A DNA stretch of 34,339 nt from an uncultured Bacillota bacterium (GTDB lineage: Bacteria; Bacillota; Dehalobacteriia; UBA4068; UBA4997): positions 1 to 34,339 of the forward strand of contig CAQWMM010000021.1 of NCBI GenBank assembly GCA_948907985.1, read 5' to 3'. The notes under the pieces were generated by a model, which was not told the origin of the DNA, did no database searches, and was given only the letters and a program-made list of their open reading frames with translations. Shown here piece by piece: positions 31,262 through 34,339 of this stretch. Numbering within the stretch: position 1 is the first letter of the stretch; the number at the start of each line of letters is the position of its first letter. Both the position numbers and the translations under genes were made by a program.

Positions 31262-31406
31262 ACGCGCCGGAGTTTTTAATTTTCTCTGACAAAAATAAAT
31301 TTTACATATTTAATAAGCTTTTTACTTCGCTATAAAGCTGTTAATGTTATAGTATATTTTTATATGATAGTAAATAATTATTACATAATAAGGAGTTTTA
31401 AAGAAT

Positions 31407-34166
31407 ATGGATTACGGTAAAACACTTAATTTGCCGGAAACAGAATTTCCGATGCGCGGCAATCTGCCCCAGCGCGAGCCGGAAATTTTGTCTTTTTGGC
31501 AGCAGAAAGACATTTATAATCTGGTGCAGGCGCATAACGCCGGCAAACCCAAGTTCGTGCTGCATGACGGCCCGCCTTATGCCAACGGTAATATTCACAC
31601 CGGGCACGTTTTGAACAAGGTTTTGAAAGATATTATTGTTAAATATAAAAGTATGGCCGGTTTTGACGCGCCTTATGTTCCCGGTTGGGATACCCACGGA
31701 CTGCCGATTGAGCAGCGCGCGATTAAGCAGCTGGGCATTAATCAGCACAGCGAGGACAAAGCGGCTTTTCGGGAGAAGTGCGAGGAGTTTGCCCGCGGCT
31801 TTGTGGATACCCAGCGCGAGCAGTTTAAGCGTTTGGGCGTGCGCGCCGATTGGGAACATCCCTATATCACCCTGCAAAAAGAGTTTGAGGCCGAGCAGAT
31901 CGGCGCTTTTGGCGAGATGGTGAAAAAGGGCTATATTTATAAAGGAAAAAAGCCGGTTTATTGGTGCGCGGACTGTGAAACCGCCCTGGCCGAGGCCGAG
32001 GTGGAATATGCCGACGTGAAAAGCCCGGCTATCTATGTTAAATTTGCGGTTAAAGACGGCAAAGGTCTGTTGGGGGATGACGTCAACTTTTTGATTTGGA
32101 CAACCACCCCCTGGACAATCCCGGCCAACCTGGCAATTTGTATTCACGCTGAATATGTTTATGCCGTGGTGGAAATGGGCAGCGACAAGCTGGTTATGGC
32201 CAAGGAGCTTTTGCCCAAAGTGGCCGGGGACGTGGGCGTTGCCACTGATGACTGCCGGATTTTGGCTGAATTTAAGGGCAAAGAACTGGAGGGCGTTGTT
32301 TGCAAACACCCGCTTTATGACCGCGACTCCGTCGTGATTTTGGGCGACCATGTTACGCTGGACGCCGGCTGCGGCTGTGTACATACCGCGCCCGGCCACG
32401 GCGTTGACGACTTTGAAGTGGGCCAGCGTTATGGGCTGGAGGTGCTATCGCCGGTGGATAACCGGGGTTATTTTACCGCCGAGGCGGGCAAATATGCCGG
32501 TATGGAAATCAACGCCGGCGGCAAAGAGGTCGTTAAAGATCTTGAGGCCTGCGGCGCATTGCTGAAAATGCAGTGGATCACCCACTCCTATCCGCATTGC
32601 TGGCGCTGCAAGCACCCAATTATTTTCCGCGCTACAGAGCAGTGGTTCTGCTCGATTGAGGGCTTCCGCGAGCAGGCTCTGGCCGAGATTGACAAGGTGC
32701 AGTGGATTCCGGCCTGGGGACATGACCGTATTTATAATATGGTGAAAGACCGCAGCGACTGGTGCATCTCCCGCCAGAGAACCTGGGGCGTGCCGATTCC
32801 GATTTTCTATTGCGCTGACTGCGGTAAAGAGATTGTCAACGACGAAACGATTGCCCATATTAAACAGCTGTTTGCTGAGCATGGTTCTAATATCTGGTTT
32901 GCCAAAGAGGCCGACGAACTGGTACCGGCCGGGTTGAAATGTGAGTGTGGCTGTACGCACTTCCGCAAGGAAACGGATATTATGGATGTTTGGTTTGATT
33001 CTGGCAGCAGTCATTTGGCGGTTTTGGCCAAAAGACCGGAACTGACCTGGCCGGCTGATTTGTATTTGGAGGGATCTGACCAGCATCGCGGCTGGTTCAA
33101 CTCTTCGCTGAATATTGCGGTGGCCTGCAAGGGGCAGGCTCCCTATAAGGCCGTTTTGACGCACGGCTTTTTGGTGGATGAGAAAGGCGCAAAGATGAGC
33201 AAATCCCAGGGCAACGCTCTGGACCCGCTGGAGGTTATCGACAAAATGGGCGCGGACGTGCTGCGCCTGTGGGTAAGCTCGGCAGATTATCGCTCGGACT
33301 TGGCGATTAATAATAAAATCTTGAAGCAGGTCAGCGAAACCTATCGCAAGATTCGCAACACCGCCCGCTTTTTGCTTTCCAATTTGAATGATTTTAACCC
33401 GGCGGCGGACAGCCTGCCCTATAATGAACTGCGCGAGGTAGACCGCTGGTTCCTGCACCGTTTGCAGGTTTTGATTGAAAAAACGCTGGCGGCTTATGAC
33501 GCTTATGAGTTCCACTCCGTTCACCATGCGATTCATCGTTTCTGCGTGGTGGAATTGAGCAACTTCTATCTGGATATTACCAAGGATACGCTATACGCGG
33601 AACTTCCCAACGATAAACAGCGCCGTTCTGTGCAGACGGTGATGTATCAGATTTTGGACGCGCTGGTGCGCCTGCTGACGCCGATTTTGGCCTTTACCAG
33701 CGAAGAAATTTACCGTTATATGCCGAAAATGGCCGGTGAGGAGCAGGAGAGCGTGCAGCTGTTGAGTATGCCCAAGGTGAACCCGGACTATTTGGACGAG
33801 GCGCTGGACGCGAAGTGGCAAAAACTGGCGGCCTGCAAGGAAACGGTGGCCGGACAGCTGGAACTGGCGCGGCAGGCTAAACAGATCGGCCATTCTCTGG
33901 ACGCGCGGGTTACCATTCAGGCGGCCGGCGAGGAGCTGGCGTTGCTGCAAGGCGTTGGCGAGGCTGAACTGGCGCATTTGTTCATTGTTTCGCAGTGCGT
34001 TGTGCAGGCCAAAGACGCGGGCGAAATGACGGTGGCGGTGGAGACGGCGCATGGGCATAAATGCGCTCGCTGCTGGATTTACAGCGAGGATATCAATGAA
34101 GAGGGCGGCGTTTGCCCGCGCTGCGCCGGGGTTTTGGCGAAAATGCCAGCAGTTGCGGAAGAATAG
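31407..34166 (+). CDS. ileS: isoleucyl-tRNA synthetase
   Basis: A 919-residue class I synthetase for tRNA-Ile with an editing domain. HIGH motif H64-T-G-H67 after PPYANGNI; the editing domain contains the conserved WTTTPWTIPANLAI; KMSKS motif K596-M-S-K-S600; a C-terminal zinc ribbon with C886, C889, C903 and C906. AAGGAG lies about 14 bases before ATG 31407. The 145-bp leader has no T-box that I can see, unlike many Firmicutes ileS genes. The ylmH and divIVA genes that often separate yggT from ileS are absent. Confidence 0.98.
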   Translation: MDYGKTLNLPETEFPMRGNLPQREPEILSFWQQKDIYNLVQAHNAGKPKFVLHDGPPYANGNIHTGHVLNKVLKDIIVKYKSMAGFDAPYVPGWDTHGLPIEQRAIKQLGINQHSEDKAAFREKCEEFARGFVDTQREQFKRLGVRADWEHPYITLQKEFEAEQIGAFGEMVKKGYIYKGKKPVYWCADCETALAEAEVEYADVKSPAIYVKFAVKDGKGLLGDDVNFLIWTTTPWTIPANLAICIHAEYVYAVVEMGSDKLVMAKELLPKVAGDVGVATDDCRILAEFKGKELEGVVCKHPLYDRDSVVILGDHVTLDAGCGCVHTAPGHGVDDFEVGQRYGLEVLSPVDNRGYFTAEAGKYAGMEINAGGKEVVKDLEACGALLKMQWITHSYPHCWRCKHPIIFRATEQWFCSIEGFREQALAEIDKVQWIPAWGHDRIYNMVKDRSDWCISRQRTWGVPIPIFYCADCGKEIVNDETIAHIKQLFAEHGSNIWFAKEADELVPAGLKCECGCTHFRKETDIMDVWFDSGSSHLAVLAKRPELTWPADLYLEGSDQHRGWFNSSLNIAVACKGQAPYKAVLTHGFLVDEKGAKMSKSQGNALDPLEVIDKMGADVLRLWVSSADYRSDLAINNKILKQVSETYRKIRNTARFLLSNLNDFNPAADSLPYNELREVDRWFLHRLQVLIEKTLAAYDAYEFHSVHHAIHRFCVVELSNFYLDITKDTLYAELPNDKQRRSVQTVMYQILDALVRLLTPILAFTSEEIYRYMPKMAGEEQESVQLLSMPKVNPDYLDEALDAKWQKLAACKETVAGQLELARQAKQIGHSLDARVTIQAAGEELALLQGVGEAELAHLFIVSQCVVQAKDAGEMTVAVETAHGHKCARCWIYSEDINEEGGVCPRCAGVLAKMPAVAEE

Positions 34167-34173
34167 TTTTGTT

Positions 34174-34339
34174 TGCGTTTTTAGGGACAAATAGCGAAAG
34201 AGGATAATCTTAAAAATGCAGTAAGTTAGTGTTAAAATTGAAAGTATACAGACTGCGTTTTTAGGGACGAATAGCGAAAGAGGGTAATCTTAAAAATGCA
34301 GTAAGTTAGTGTTAAAATTGAAAGTATACAGACTGCGTT
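34174..34339 (+). repeat. intergenic tandem repeat, 80-bp period, cut by window edge
   Basis: Units 34174-34253 and 34254-34333 differ at two visible bases (gacaaat/gacgaat and gaggata/gagggta); a third begins at 34334. Each unit boundary can fold: TAAAAATGCAGT (34211-34222) pairs with ACTGCGTTTTTA (34252-34263) around a 29-nt loop, so the array may also end ileS transcription. The full extent lies outside the window. Confidence 0.9.

Noticed and set aside
31262..31406. T-box riboswitch before ileS
   Set aside because: The leader is only 145 bp and I could not find the conserved T-box sequence or an antiterminator. tyrS also has none, since it overlaps prs.
31398..32399. 333-codon minus-strand ORF opposite ileS
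   Set aside because: Antisense shadow of a strongly supported synthetase gene; no ribosome binding site and no family-like sequence. Similar long shadows opposite tyrS (2718-3611), ftsH (15799-16779) and nrdD (27264-28220) were rejected for the same reason.

Overview
The window looks like a piece of chromosome from an anaerobic, endospore-forming Bacillota (Firmicutes), most likely of a Clostridia or Negativicutes type. Evidence: the sporulation genes spoIIE, spoIIR and a ylmC/ymxH-type gene; the oxygen-sensitive class III ribonucleotide reductase (nrdD/nrdG) beside its regulator nrdR; and Firmicutes gene orders (glmU-prs; spoIIE-tilS-ftsH-folP-folB-folK; yggS-sepF-yggT-ileS). Coding DNA is mostly GC-rich with AT-rich intergenic DNA. 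A few AT-rich genes stand out as likely accessory DNA: the Rpn-type nuclease, hicAB and the restriction-modification pair.

Layout. 1-1.7 kb: the end of an unrecognised gene, a possible orphan small RNA on the minus strand, an Rpn/PD-(D/E)XK family gene, and a minus-strand tRNA-Leu/tRNA-Cys pair with a good promoter. 1.7-6.3 kb (minus): glmU, prs, tyrS and a lipoprotein, probably co-oriented as one cluster; GlmU carries a C-terminal tail made by three 33-bp tandem repeats. 6.3-8.8 kb: an intergenic 84-bp-period repeat, a short leader ORF, corA and a CPBP membrane protease. 8.8-9.5 kb (minus): hicAB with a consensus promoter and candidate operator. 9.6-13.3 kb: spoIIE and tilS. 13.3-15.35 kb: a type II restriction enzyme and a DNA methyltransferase, bracketed by a 16-bp perfect direct repeat, lying where hpt usually sits between tilS and ftsH. 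15.4-22.3 kb: ftsH, an HD-domain protein, folP, folB, folK, panC, an isochorismatase-like hydrolase and panD. 22.3-24.85 kb: a cysteine desulfurase, a tryptophan-rich mini membrane protein, spoIIR and ylmC. 24.87-25.07 kb: an 86-bp-period repeat. 25.1-29.3 kb: nrdR, a small unknown protein, and the minus-strand nrdD operon. 29.5-34.2 kb: yggS, sepF, yggT and ileS, followed by an 80-bp tandem repeat running off the window.

Most striking point: the anaerobic ribonucleotide reductase is split. The large NrdD ORF (777 aa) stops after its zinc cysteines, and the glycyl-radical segment is encoded by a separate 55-codon gene with its own ribosome binding site, between nrdD and nrdG. Other items of interest are the repeat-flanked RM cassette, the candidate small RNA at the left edge, three unrelated intergenic tandem arrays of 80-86 bp period, and a leader ORF upstream of corA. 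All functional calls come from reading motifs and gene order; no database search was run.
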